DNA from: Candidatus Zipacnadia bacterium
Lineage (GTDB): Bacteria; Armatimonadota; Zipacnadia; Zipacnadales; Zipacnadaceae
DNA length: 40,862 nucleotides
Reading direction: 5' to 3'
NCBI GenBank assembly: GCA_029820565.1
Contig: JALGUR010000016.1
Coordinates: forward strand, 1 to 40,862
This document shows positions 10,471-19,062 of the stretch, one piece after another (within the stretch, counting starts at the first letter, position 1; the number at the start of each line of letters is the position of its first letter). The notes under the pieces are model-generated. The model did no database searches. It was not told where the DNA came from and saw nothing but the letters and a program-made list of their open reading frames with translations. The position numbers were made by a program, and so were the translations under genes.

Positions 10471-11718
10471 TTATGATTCCGAGACACTACCCCGGCCCTC
10501 GGTTGTGACCAGTTGCTGTAATTGATTCATGTATGACTGCAGGAAAAGCCCCCACCCAGTGCGCTCGTTCATCTGGATTGAGCGGGTATGGGTGGGAGGG
10601 AATTGGTCTGTTTTCAATACCAGAGGGAAGAAGATACCCAGTCCGGCCCCCCTGGCTTTTCCGCCGCCGTAAGCACCTTGGATATGGCTCGCCACGGTGG
10701 CCTCGCGTACCGCTTGGGCCAGTTGCCAGGCGTCGTGGGCCAACACCTGGTCGGTGGTAACTTCCGCCAACACGTTAGCAAAGCCGGCCAGGTCAACTAT
10801 ACTCCTATCCGATGCCCAGGCCATCGTTCGACTCCGAGCCCAGGCTATGTCAGCAGCAATAGCAGGCATGCGAGAGACTGCTGACTCACTCAAGTTCCCC
10901 AGTCGCTGCACAAGCGAATCTGCCCTTTGCAGGTCAACGGCAACCAGCGCGATAGGCAGATCAATTTCATTGCGCCAGAACTCGCCCGTCTTCCTGACGG
11001 CCACTGCGGCCAGTTGCCGGGCGGTGGTTGGCGAGGACTGCTGCAGGTCGGGCAATATCTGGGCCCACGGCAGGCCTGGACTGTACATAAGCCCCGGGGA
11101 CCCTACCAGATAGCGGGCCACTTCCCGCAGTTCCCCAACTACTTCCACAGTAGCTCCGTAGCAGCAGTCCAGGAACAGCACGTCTATCACGCTGGCTTCG
11201 CGGCGGCAACCCGCCTCAGTTAGCGCCTCAGCCAGGTATTCACCGCTAAGCAGGGGTTCGTCACTGGTTGGCGCTGCCGGGCCGCCGCTCATCGGCGGCG
11301 TCAGCGGCTGGCCATGGCCCATAATAAGTAACGCATAGTGTCGGGCCGGCGCCTGCCGAAATGCCCAACTAACAAAGTCCGCCAAGCGCACACCGTTGTC
11401 GGCAGCAGTCCCACCAATCCGTTGGCGTCGGCTTGTGCCCAGTTCATCATAGAAGTATCGGACCGCCACTGGCCCGGGGGCAGTATCTTGGGGTACTTTC
11501 ACCTGGACCAGTACTCTCAAGGACGGCTGCGGGGCGACGGCTATGAGTTGTTTGAGATAGTATTGAGCGGCGGGCTGTAGGTCGCCGGTGGCATCCAGGT
11601 AAGCCATTACCGTCCAAGTATCCACCGGTGCCGAGGCCACTGGTGCCATAGCCAATATCAAGCATAAGACGGCAGCCGCTCCTGCTACTAATTTCTTATG
11701 CTCGTTGAGTGTTATCAT
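10471..11718 (-). CDS. Clostripain-family (C11) cysteine peptidase, exported
   Basis: The 415-residue product has a signal peptide (VAGAAAVLCLILAMAPVASA, about 11-30) followed by the C11/caspase-like core: TWTVMAYLDATGDLQ, the catalytic His in LLIMGHGQ (about His135), and the catalytic Cys in VLFLDCCYGATVEV (Cys186 in the D-x-C position). C11 peptidases cleave after basic residues and are often activated by self-cleavage. Length and motif spacing fit a single-domain secreted member. It lacks the C-terminal Ig module carried by its neighbours. Lying between the CsgG-like protein and the C39-like protein, it may be a maturation protease for the exported-protein set, which is inference from position. 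The start ATG (11718) has no strong ribosome binding site. Confidence 0.85.
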   Translation of the reverse strand: MITLNEHKKLVAGAAAVLCLILAMAPVASAPVDTWTVMAYLDATGDLQPAAQYYLKQLIAVAPQPSLRVLVQVKVPQDTAPGPVAVRYFYDELGTSRRQRIGGTAADNGVRLADFVSWAFRQAPARHYALLIMGHGQPLTPPMSGGPAAPTSDEPLLSGEYLAEALTEAGCRREASVIDVLFLDCCYGATVEVVGELREVARYLVGSPGLMYSPGLPWAQILPDLQQSSPTTARQLAAVAVRKTGEFWRNEIDLPIALVAVDLQRADSLVQRLGNLSESAVSRMPAIAADIAWARSRTMAWASDRSIVDLAGFANVLAEVTTDQVLAHDAWQLAQAVREATVASHIQGAYGGGKARGAGLGIFFPLVLKTDQFPPTHTRSIQMNERTGWGLFLQSYMNQLQQLVTTEGRGSVSES

Positions 11719-11755
11719 AGTTCAAAGCTATCTGTTAGGTTTAGATTCACGCTGG

Positions 11756-13654
11756 TTATCTGTTAGGCACAGGCCGCACGGGTCGCTCCCGCCAGAATCC
11801 TGTAGGCCACTTGGGACGCGCAGGCTGGTCAGCGTGGCCCGCGCTCGCTGCCGCCGGCCCCGGCGGCATCGTGACGGTCTGGAAGTTATAGATACTGCTG
11901 AGGACCCAGCCGGATTTGTCGCGGCCGGCTACACGCACTCGCGGAGCACCCTCACCGGCTACTCGGCTACCGACTACCCAATAGTATAGCTCATCACCAC
12001 TGAAGGTGAAGTCAGTGACCCGATAGCGCATCACGGTCTGTCCCGTCCAGGGGATGGGAGAACTGGTTTGCCATACAGGTGGATCGTTGAGATTAGCATT
12101 GTCATAGACGAATACCTGATACTCTCTGGCCCCCACAGATGGTTGCCACTCAAACGTCACATCATTCGGATTGACGGTGGTGCTCCCGTTAGTGGGCAGA
12201 CTGAGTATGGCGGGCTGGAAGTAAGTCACCGGCCCGAACGGCCCACCAGCCTCACTGAGGGCATCAGCCGGATCGACCTCAAACTCGACGTCTTCAAGTT
12301 CTTCTTCAATCTGCTGAGCTGTAGGGATGCGTACTCGTAGCGGGTCTACGACCCGTCGCACTTTATAGTAATAGCGAGCGCCTGGTGTCAATGCCAGGTG
12401 GTTGTAGGTAATGTCAACGGTGCCATCCTCTTCTTCTCCCGCACGGTCCAAGAATGTAAAGGAGTGAGCAAAACTCAGGCCGACTTGGCGCTCCGCAGTG
12501 TCCTCAAAGAACTTTATGCGACCGCCCCGCATTGCACCTACCAGATAGTTATTGTTATCAGGCCAAGCCGAAAAGCCGGCTCTCTCACCGCGGAAGAACA
12601 GCCAGCAGTGGATGAACTCGGGGTCAAGGTTGCGCTGGACATTGACGCGCACAAAAGGCTGGGCTCCGCACCGCGACTGGTACAGGTGCACATCGGCGTC
12701 TGGCGCCTTGGTGGAGCCGTGGCTGCTGCCAATGGCCAATAGTCCCAATAACATCCCGAAAGCCCCCACCAACCGTAGCGAACCAGTGACCTGGCGGCGG
12801 TGGCGCTGCTCCCGGACTACCTCGGGCGGGCTGTAGAGAGCATAAACTTTGTCGCCGGTACGTGGAGTTTGCCCAGAGATAGAATGGCCAGTACTCAGTC
12901 GGGCGTAGGCTGTGTCTATCTCAATAACACCAACGTCCCGCATCTTGACTATTTCCAGGTCCGGTTGCCAGTCGCCGCGCTTGACCAGCATCTGCAAACC
13001 ACGGTACAGTCCGTTTCTTTTGCCTATGTTGAGAGTCACAATTCCCTGGTCGTCAACCAGGTCCACGTTACCCCGGGGGACGCGGCTGCGCAGCATCGCC
13101 GCCACCGCCGTCTCAGCTGCCTCGCGCAGCCCTTCATTCACTACGCGGACATCATCGCCCTCCCAGCCCGGAATTGGCTTGGTTTCAATACTGACCGGCG
13201 CCCCACCCAGGACGGCTTCGACTTGCACATCAAGGGACTGCAATTCCAGACCCGCTCGACACTGACCAGTATAGCGGTTGACGGTTAACTCATGAAGAGT
13301 ACCGCTTATCACTTTATCGGCCTGCAGTCGCCGCCCTACCCGCAGTTGTTCGGGTCGCGATAATGGCGGCTGTAGCGACAGTTCCCTCAGTTCGCGCTGC
13401 AAATCGGCTTGAGCTATGTATCTAAACTCACCCGATTCTTCCAAGGCCAGGGCCACCGCAGCAGTAATCTTCTGCACCAGCAAGGGGTCAGATATATCTC
13501 GACTAACTTCAATAGGCAGTACCACCGCCGAGGTGACCTCACCAGTAACCTGCGCCTTCACCTCACCAATACTTGCTGCATACGGTAGGACTAACAGTAC
13601 TGTCAAGACCCAGGCTACATATCTATATGCCGAGCGGCGACGTATCTGGTGCAT
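11756..13654 (-). CDS. Exported protein: CsgG/TolB-N-like domain, membrane helix and fibronectin-like domains
   Basis: I start at the ATG at 13654 because AAGGGAG lies about ten bases upstream; a TTG at 13675 overlaps that site. The 632-residue product has a signal peptide (about 1-35). Next is an alpha/beta domain resembling CsgG/TolB-N (about 40-180; AVVLPIEVSRDISDPLLVQK, LQADKVISGTLHELTV) and a small beta domain (about 190-270). A membrane helix (LRLVGAFGMLLGLLAIGSS, about 285-305) follows, then beta-rich regions including a fibronectin-like unit (FEWQPSVGAREYQVFVYDN). The C-terminus is basic and proline-rich. The order of parts copies the protein at 3588-4661. The CsgG family forms outer-membrane or periplasmic secretion assemblies, but no lipobox is visible, so only a general envelope role is supported. 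Confidence 0.7.
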   Translation of the reverse strand: MHQIRRRSAYRYVAWVLTVLLVLPYAASIGEVKAQVTGEVTSAVVLPIEVSRDISDPLLVQKITAAVALALEESGEFRYIAQADLQRELRELSLQPPLSRPEQLRVGRRLQADKVISGTLHELTVNRYTGQCRAGLELQSLDVQVEAVLGGAPVSIETKPIPGWEGDDVRVVNEGLREAAETAVAAMLRSRVPRGNVDLVDDQGIVTLNIGKRNGLYRGLQMLVKRGDWQPDLEIVKMRDVGVIEIDTAYARLSTGHSISGQTPRTGDKVYALYSPPEVVREQRHRRQVTGSLRLVGAFGMLLGLLAIGSSHGSTKAPDADVHLYQSRCGAQPFVRVNVQRNLDPEFIHCWLFFRGERAGFSAWPDNNNYLVGAMRGGRIKFFEDTAERQVGLSFAHSFTFLDRAGEEEDGTVDITYNHLALTPGARYYYKVRRVVDPLRVRIPTAQQIEEELEDVEFEVDPADALSEAGGPFGPVTYFQPAILSLPTNGSTTVNPNDVTFEWQPSVGAREYQVFVYDNANLNDPPVWQTSSPIPWTGQTVMRYRVTDFTFSGDELYYWVVGSRVAGEGAPRVRVAGRDKSGWVLSSIYNFQTVTMPPGPAAASAGHADQPARPKWPTGFWRERPVRPVPNR

Positions 13655-13716
13655 CGTTGTTTTTCTCCCTTCCAACTAATGCTAATTATTGCCTATGTTT
13701 GTTCTCAATAACTCGC

Positions 13717-13745
13717 AGTATACCACAAATGCCCCCAGTATGCAA
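13717..13745 (-). promoter_or_regulatory. Putative extended -10 promoter for the CsgG-like gene
   Basis: On the minus strand TTGCAT (13740-13745) and TATACT (13717-13722) are separated by 17 bases, with TG one base before the -10 (extended -10 type). They lie about 60 bases upstream of the ATG at 13654. The -35 is weak (three of six). Confidence 0.45.
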
Positions 13746-13773
13746 AACCCCAACAGTCAACCCACTTCTCCTC

Positions 13774-16700
13774 CTACCTGCTCATTACAAACCCACTCAG
13801 CGCACTGTTGCGCTGACCTTGGTCAGTAACCGCAGTAACTCTGACCAGATAGCGACCAGTCGGCACCAGCGCTCCCGCCCGGTTGCGGCCATTCCACACT
13901 GTTGTGTGTTGACCAGCCGGTTGGGTTTGCCCACCGCATATCTGGCGCACCAACGCCCCGGAGATATTGCGCACCTCTACCGATACCTGGGCGGACTGGG
14001 AGAGGGTGTAGACTATGTTGGCGCGGCGGACGCCGGTAGCCATAGCGCTCAAGCCCAAAACTGTCAGTTCAGTAGCCGGGGAGCCATCCTCGGCCTTAAT
14101 TAGCAAGCGTCGCACCGGCTGGCGCGCCGTATACTGGTAGCCAGAGGCCGTCCGCATATATACCTGGCGGCCGGCTGCTTCATCTACCAACATCAGCCGC
14201 ACCGTCTCGGGCACCGCGGACATATCGGGCCAACGTATGGTTACCGGGCTCTGCAGCAAATTGGTTTCAACCGCTAATCTCCAGCACTGGTCGCCCTCGG
14301 GCTTAATGTCAACCGCATAGTTGCCCCGGGCAGTATCAGTATCATTTTCAAAGGCGGCGTACACATAAGGGGCCAAGTCTATCACAGGTGGCTTCTCCAA
14401 GTCCTGACCTTGGTCATAGCCGACGCTTGCCGCCGGCCCCTGGCCCAGATACGTGGCGGTATCCATACATCCGCCCGCCACTACTTCTAAGGGCAGCAGC
14501 CAACCATCTTCCGGCGGCTGTATTGCCCGGCGCTGGGCAGCGGCTTCCGCCGCCAATGCTCCGGCGCTCTCGCTGACATGCAGAGTCAGCGGCTGATTGG
14601 CCTTCAGCCAGTAGCCGGTATAAGGAGTCAGAGCCGAGACGATGTGGTAGCCGCCCATCACATAGGCGAACAGACTTCCCTGCAACTTGCCGGCGGTCAT
14701 CGCCTTGGACAGGCTCTGCACCACGCCCCGTTCATCTTCCACCTGAATTGTGTACAAGTCAATAGTCGCGTTGAAGGGATCACCTATCATATTCCAGCCC
14801 GGCCCCAGAGATATGGGCGTGGGGTCGGTGGGGCGAGTGCCCTCCTCGCGTAGGTCGGCAGGACCCGCCAGTTTCAGCCAGTACCCCTGGCCCAGGCGCA
14901 AGCGGTCGGCGGGCGCCTGGGGATAGAGTCGGTAGCGATGCTGCTGTGGTTCCCAGGTGGCCAGGAGCAGTTCGCCGGCGGGCACCTGCAGAAGCTGAGC
15001 CGGGTCAGTCATCTCATAGTCAAAGGGCACTGACGTCAGTTGCAGCCCGACGGGGAAAATGTGCAGGCTGGAGAGCCGGAAGTTAACGCCAGTGGTCCGT
15101 TGGTCACTAACTATCTGCACCCGCCGCTCAGAAGGATCGGCAGTGAAGCCCACCGGCTGGGGCCGTACTGTTACGGTCCCGGTCGGTACGTCTTCAACTA
15201 TGAAATTGTATGGGTCAGTGCCATCCCCGGGGTCGGTGAAACTACCCGCCGTGGTGGTAGTAGCCAAGACTTGCTCACCATACAGAACTTTGATTGCTAT
15301 GTCGGGAACGGGGTTGCCGGTGGTAGCACTGACTACTCGGCCACTGAGCGACCCGGGCGGCTGGCGGTCAATACTTATGGTACGCTGCGTGGTCTCCAAT
15401 GACTCAATTAGCACGCCCACCGGTGCCGAGCGCTCATATCCGGAGGCTTCCGCTTCAACTTGATAAGTGCCCGGCTGGAGACTAATCTGAGCCAGGCCAT
15501 TGGTATCGGTGGTGGCCCGCTCAACCATGGTCTCTTCGCGGGACACCTCGACGACGGCGCCGGCCAGTGGCTGGAGCGTTTGCCCATCCCGCACGGTTAC
15601 TTTGAGGATACCATCGGCTGCCTTCAGTATAAAATCAGCCCGGGTAGTGTTACCCGCAGTAATCTGTATCAGCACCTCTTCGCTACCATAGCCGATGCCG
15701 CTGCCGTCGGCGACCACAAAGTAGTAGCCTGGGGGCAGTGAACCCATGTCGTAGGTCCCATCAGCAGCCGTCAGTGTCGAAGCGACCTCGGGGCCGCGTT
15801 CGTACTCCTCTTCTTCGTCGGCTTGAGCGGTTTGGGCACCTTCCTGTTCTTCTTCCTCTTCTTCTATAGGAATGGCTTGGTAGACAGTTATCTGGACATT
15901 GGCCAGGAACTCGTCGGTGGCTTCGGAAGTCACTACGCCGGCTACCGCGCCGGGCTCGGCTTGCTTCAGGGCAAAGTCAACTATTACTGGGCCCAGGGAG
16001 GCGTGAGTGGTCTCGCGATCGTAGTGGTCGATGTCGTAGCCAGGACGGTAAGCTTCCATCGTATAACTGCCAGCGGGGATACCATTTATAACGTAGGTGC
16101 CATCATCTTGGCAACGCACAGCATACCGCACGGTCCCGCCCTGTATGGCCCTGACGATGGGATTGGGGTTACGGAGCGGATCGCCCCCGTCCAGGGAAAC
16201 GACTCGTCCCTGGAAGGTCCCCGTGCACATCCATATGAATGCATTATCTATCAAGTGGCTGCGGTGATTCTTGCAGTGGTTAGGCGTATTGGTTGGTTGG
16301 TGGTATCCGCGGTGGATTGCCTCGAAGCCGAAGGCCAGATAGACGAGATGGGCGCCAGTAACAGGGTCGGCGTAACGCAGGCCGGCGTCGGGTCCGCCGA
16401 AGTCGTGACCGCCTGGGGGTGCATACCCATATAGCTTGGTCGCGTTGAGCACGCGAATATGGTCCGGATACAGAGACCAGTCAGCGGCATCTTCATGTCT
16501 TTCCCCACACGTAGGCGGAATTCTCGGAGTCTTCAGCTCTGTGGGATAGCAGCCTGAGTCGTAACAGCCTCCCCAGCAAGTACCGGCTACGGGATCGCCT
16601 CCCTGACCGGTCGCCGTAACCCCGTAACCAGTATTCTGCATGCGCCAGTGACCGACCCCCGGTATCCATACCCACCTGCTTGCGTAGTACCCGATGGCCG

Positions 16701-18855
16701 CGCAGGGAGTATCGGCTACAAAGTCGGCTCGAAGGTAGTTATTAAGGAAATAACTAGGGGTAGTCCCATTCATGGTCAGAGACCAGGCAATATCGTGGCC
16801 TGAGATGAACAGTCCCCCTCCGCGGTCCAGGAATAGACCCAGGTCGGCCTGGGTAGCCGCATCCACCACCGAGCCGGAGTCGAGCCCCGTCCAGACGTCG
16901 CCGGTGTGGGGAGCGCCCCATATAATCATTCGGGGCGCCACCCGGACCTCCCGGGTAGGCTGGGCGCTGACCGGGTCAGCCACCGCCTCCTCCGGTTCCA
17001 ACTGATACTCAACCGTCGGCAAATAGTACTGGTAGACGCCAGGGGGGATGCGGCCTCGGCAGATAATCCGCCAGGTGTCGTATCCTTTACCAAAGTAGCC
17101 GCTGATGCTATCGTAGTCCACATTGTAGACGTCCGGGTGATCACTGGGGTTACGGGTGTAGTAGCTCTCCACAGGATATGCTACAGGATAGTCATTGTTG
17201 TAGCCCAGCAAGGCCAGGAACGCTTGGCCCTCGCAGTAATCATCAACGAAGAGTATATTATGTTCCGGAGTAAAGACCTTAGTGCTGAAGCCGTAGACGT
17301 CATCGTAGACCAAGGAGTTGCCGGCATTATCCGTCACCATGATGTCTATGATGTAGTCGCGCGGAGTGAAGGGCGTTGTCCAGGCCCCGGTATAGGTGCC
17401 ATCGCCTTCGGGATCGGTCAACTGGGCCGAACCTACCCCGACACAGTCGATCTCCTCGTATCTCTCCCCGTCCAACCAGGAGTCGCAGTCGTATGCGCCG
17501 TCTGGGTTATAGTTGTATATCTTAACATCGGGATTCTTGAAAAAGGCGTAAACCTCGGCTACCCCCGAGTCCTTGTCGTAGACTTTGGCAGTGACCTCTA
17601 TGTCGGCGCCCGCGCCAGGCCGGCGGTTGTCCACGCTGGGAATCTCCAGCAACTCGGGCGGCCGCGTGTCAATGAAGAAGGTAGCCCACAGGTCCTCGTT
17701 AGTCTGGGTGCTCGGCCCTCCGTCCTGAGCGCGGTTGGACTGGTAGATGACTCGAATAGGTTGGCGGGCTAAACCTACCGTCCAGGTGGGATTAGTATTG
17801 TTCCCATTGCTGGCGGCGCTGAGGTCAGATATGAGCACGGCCTCGGGCCCCACAACCTCTCCGGCCGCCGTCATCCGCCAGATATTGAAGTTGTCTATGG
17901 TATCACCCGGTTCGGTCATACGGCTGGAGGCAAAGGCAATAGTGGTCCCGTTTTTCTGCCAGGCCGGCTCCTGGTCGTCAGCCTCGGGACTACCCCCGCC
18001 GTTACTCAGGACGGTCAGATTCTGGCCGTCGGCACCCATCAGACATATACGCTTCATACCGCCGACGTCAGCAGTGAAGAGAATCTCGTCGCGCCAGGGT
18101 GACCAGGCGGGGTCAGTGTCATCACCGGGACTGAGCGTCAACTGAATGGTCTGACCGACGCCGGTGGAAGCCATCTTGAAGATGTCCCAATTGCCGTTAA
18201 CATCGGACTGGAAGGCAATCCAATTGGTATCGGTTGACCAGGTGGGGTGGCGCTTGTTGCCCGGACCTCGGGTTATCTGTCTGACCACACCAGTGCTGAT
18301 TTCGACTGTATATATCTGCCAGGTGCCGGTGTCATTGGAAGAGAAGGCAAAGAGGTTACCGCTGGGGTCGTAGGCCGGCTCGCGCTCATCGGCGGCGGTA
18401 TCAGTAACCTGGTGCTGCTCGGAGCCGTCGGGCCGCATTATCCAGATGTTGAAGTTAGGAGTGAAGTTGGGGTCGTCAGGAAATACTGGGTCAATCCGCC
18501 CGTCGTGATCCGAGTCAATACCCTTAGAGACAAAGGCGATGCGGTTCTGTTCTCCGGTCGGCGAGCCCCAGGGGTCAAGTTCGTCGGTGGCCAGCGTTCC
18601 CGGGGTCAAATCATCATCCGGCACCGGTCCGGGGCCTTGGGCGGGCTGGACCAACCCCGGCAGCGGCGGCAACTTCTCAGTGATGATCGGCCGCTGGCTG
18701 CTGCCCAGGTTAGAGGCACCGACGGACCCGTGCGGGAAAGCCAGTGCTCCCCCGCGAGGTAGATCGGATGACCCGATATGAGAGAATAACAAAAACAGAA
18801 TAAGGCAAAAGAGCGCGCATGCCGGGACGGCACGTACAAAGCGGCCTTGTAGCAA
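13774..18855 (-). CDS. Giant exported multidomain protein: PD40 propeller, GATase-like domain, CarboxypepD_reg-like repeats, shared C-terminal cassette
   Basis: The TTG at 18855 has AAGGAG eight bases upstream; the GTG at 18864 abuts that site and is less likely. The product is about 1,693 residues and begins with a signal peptide (ACALFCLILFLLFSHIG). Residues about 90-400 are TolB/PD40 propeller repeats (NIWIMRPDGSEQHQVT, PAYDPSGNLFAFSS). An Ig-like segment follows (DNAGNSLVYDD), then a class-I-amidotransferase-like alpha/beta region (ILFVDDY ... LGLFLDRGGGLFISGHDIAW, about 530-880). Four CarboxypepD_reg/CnaB-like repeats follow (about 885-1230), interrupted by a Glu-rich stretch. Next are the duplicated 'GYW' module (about 1235-1430), a beta-sandwich with a GYDQGQDLEKPP motif, and the terminal Ig module (VRNISGALVRQI ... 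VWNGRNRAG ... VPTGRYLVRVTA). It is probably a cell-surface or secreted structural protein. It heads the run of exported genes and has a promoter and a hairpin upstream. Confidence 0.78.
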   Translation of the reverse strand: MLQGRFVRAVPACALFCLILFLLFSHIGSSDLPRGGALAFPHGSVGASNLGSSQRPIITEKLPPLPGLVQPAQGPGPVPDDDLTPGTLATDELDPWGSPTGEQNRIAFVSKGIDSDHDGRIDPVFPDDPNFTPNFNIWIMRPDGSEQHQVTDTAADEREPAYDPSGNLFAFSSNDTGTWQIYTVEISTGVVRQITRGPGNKRHPTWSTDTNWIAFQSDVNGNWDIFKMASTGVGQTIQLTLSPGDDTDPAWSPWRDEILFTADVGGMKRICLMGADGQNLTVLSNGGGSPEADDQEPAWQKNGTTIAFASSRMTEPGDTIDNFNIWRMTAAGEVVGPEAVLISDLSAASNGNNTNPTWTVGLARQPIRVIYQSNRAQDGGPSTQTNEDLWATFFIDTRPPELLEIPSVDNRRPGAGADIEVTAKVYDKDSGVAEVYAFFKNPDVKIYNYNPDGAYDCDSWLDGERYEEIDCVGVGSAQLTDPEGDGTYTGAWTTPFTPRDYIIDIMVTDNAGNSLVYDDVYGFSTKVFTPEHNILFVDDYCEGQAFLALLGYNNDYPVAYPVESYYTRNPSDHPDVYNVDYDSISGYFGKGYDTWRIICRGRIPPGVYQYYLPTVEYQLEPEEAVADPVSAQPTREVRVAPRMIIWGAPHTGDVWTGLDSGSVVDAATQADLGLFLDRGGGLFISGHDIAWSLTMNGTTPSYFLNNYLRADFVADTPCAAIGYYASRWVWIPGVGHWRMQNTGYGVTATGQGGDPVAGTCWGGCYDSGCYPTELKTPRIPPTCGERHEDAADWSLYPDHIRVLNATKLYGYAPPGGHDFGGPDAGLRYADPVTGAHLVYLAFGFEAIHRGYHQPTNTPNHCKNHRSHLIDNAFIWMCTGTFQGRVVSLDGGDPLRNPNPIVRAIQGGTVRYAVRCQDDGTYVINGIPAGSYTMEAYRPGYDIDHYDRETTHASLGPVIVDFALKQAEPGAVAGVVTSEATDEFLANVQITVYQAIPIEEEEEEQEGAQTAQADEEEEYERGPEVASTLTAADGTYDMGSLPPGYYFVVADGSGIGYGSEEVLIQITAGNTTRADFILKAADGILKVTVRDGQTLQPLAGAVVEVSREETMVERATTDTNGLAQISLQPGTYQVEAEASGYERSAPVGVLIESLETTQRTISIDRQPPGSLSGRVVSATTGNPVPDIAIKVLYGEQVLATTTTAGSFTDPGDGTDPYNFIVEDVPTGTVTVRPQPVGFTADPSERRVQIVSDQRTTGVNFRLSSLHIFPVGLQLTSVPFDYEMTDPAQLLQVPAGELLLATWEPQQHRYRLYPQAPADRLRLGQGYWLKLAGPADLREEGTRPTDPTPISLGPGWNMIGDPFNATIDLYTIQVEDERGVVQSLSKAMTAGKLQGSLFAYVMGGYHIVSALTPYTGYWLKANQPLTLHVSESAGALAAEAAAQRRAIQPPEDGWLLPLEVVAGGCMDTATYLGQGPAASVGYDQGQDLEKPPVIDLAPYVYAAFENDTDTARGNYAVDIKPEGDQCWRLAVETNLLQSPVTIRWPDMSAVPETVRLMLVDEAAGRQVYMRTASGYQYTARQPVRRLLIKAEDGSPATELTVLGLSAMATGVRRANIVYTLSQSAQVSVEVRNISGALVRQICGGQTQPAGQHTTVWNGRNRAGALVPTGRYLVRVTAVTDQGQRNSALSGFVMSR

Positions 18856-18917
18856 TGCCCTCACTCCTTACCAAGACTACGATGATGGCTGCAAATATAG
18901 GTTCGGCTGACGGTCTT

Positions 18918-18934
18918 TCCTACTGGTAGTAGGA
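18918..18934. other. Perfect inverted repeat in the 5' leader of the giant exported protein gene
   Basis: TCCTACT (18918-18924) and AGTAGGA (18928-18934) form a perfect seven-base inverted repeat around a three-base centre. It lies between the putative promoter (18997-19025) and the start codon at 18855. It could be an RNA hairpin or a protein-binding site. Confidence 0.4.
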
Positions 18935-18996
18935 GCTATCATTTGTCGGCCCACTGCTGTCTTCCCTGCTCCTCCGTCTCCCCCTACCCCTATTGT

Positions 18997-19025
18997 ATTA
19001 TAACACAGTTACATATAATACACAA
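18997..19025 (-). promoter_or_regulatory. Putative promoter for the exported-protein gene run
   Basis: On the minus strand a perfect TATAAT (18997-19002) is preceded at 17 bases by TTGTGT (19020-19025). It leaves a leader of roughly 140 bases before the start at 18855. The -10 is strong and the -35 weak. Confidence 0.5.
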
Positions 19026-19062
19026 GAGGTCAAGTTGCCCATAGGCACCTGGAGTGTATTTG

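Noticed and set aside
16906..17772. 288-codon plus-strand open frame opposite the giant exported protein
   Set aside because: It is a shadow of a frame with clear domain structure; the sequence shows no family pattern.
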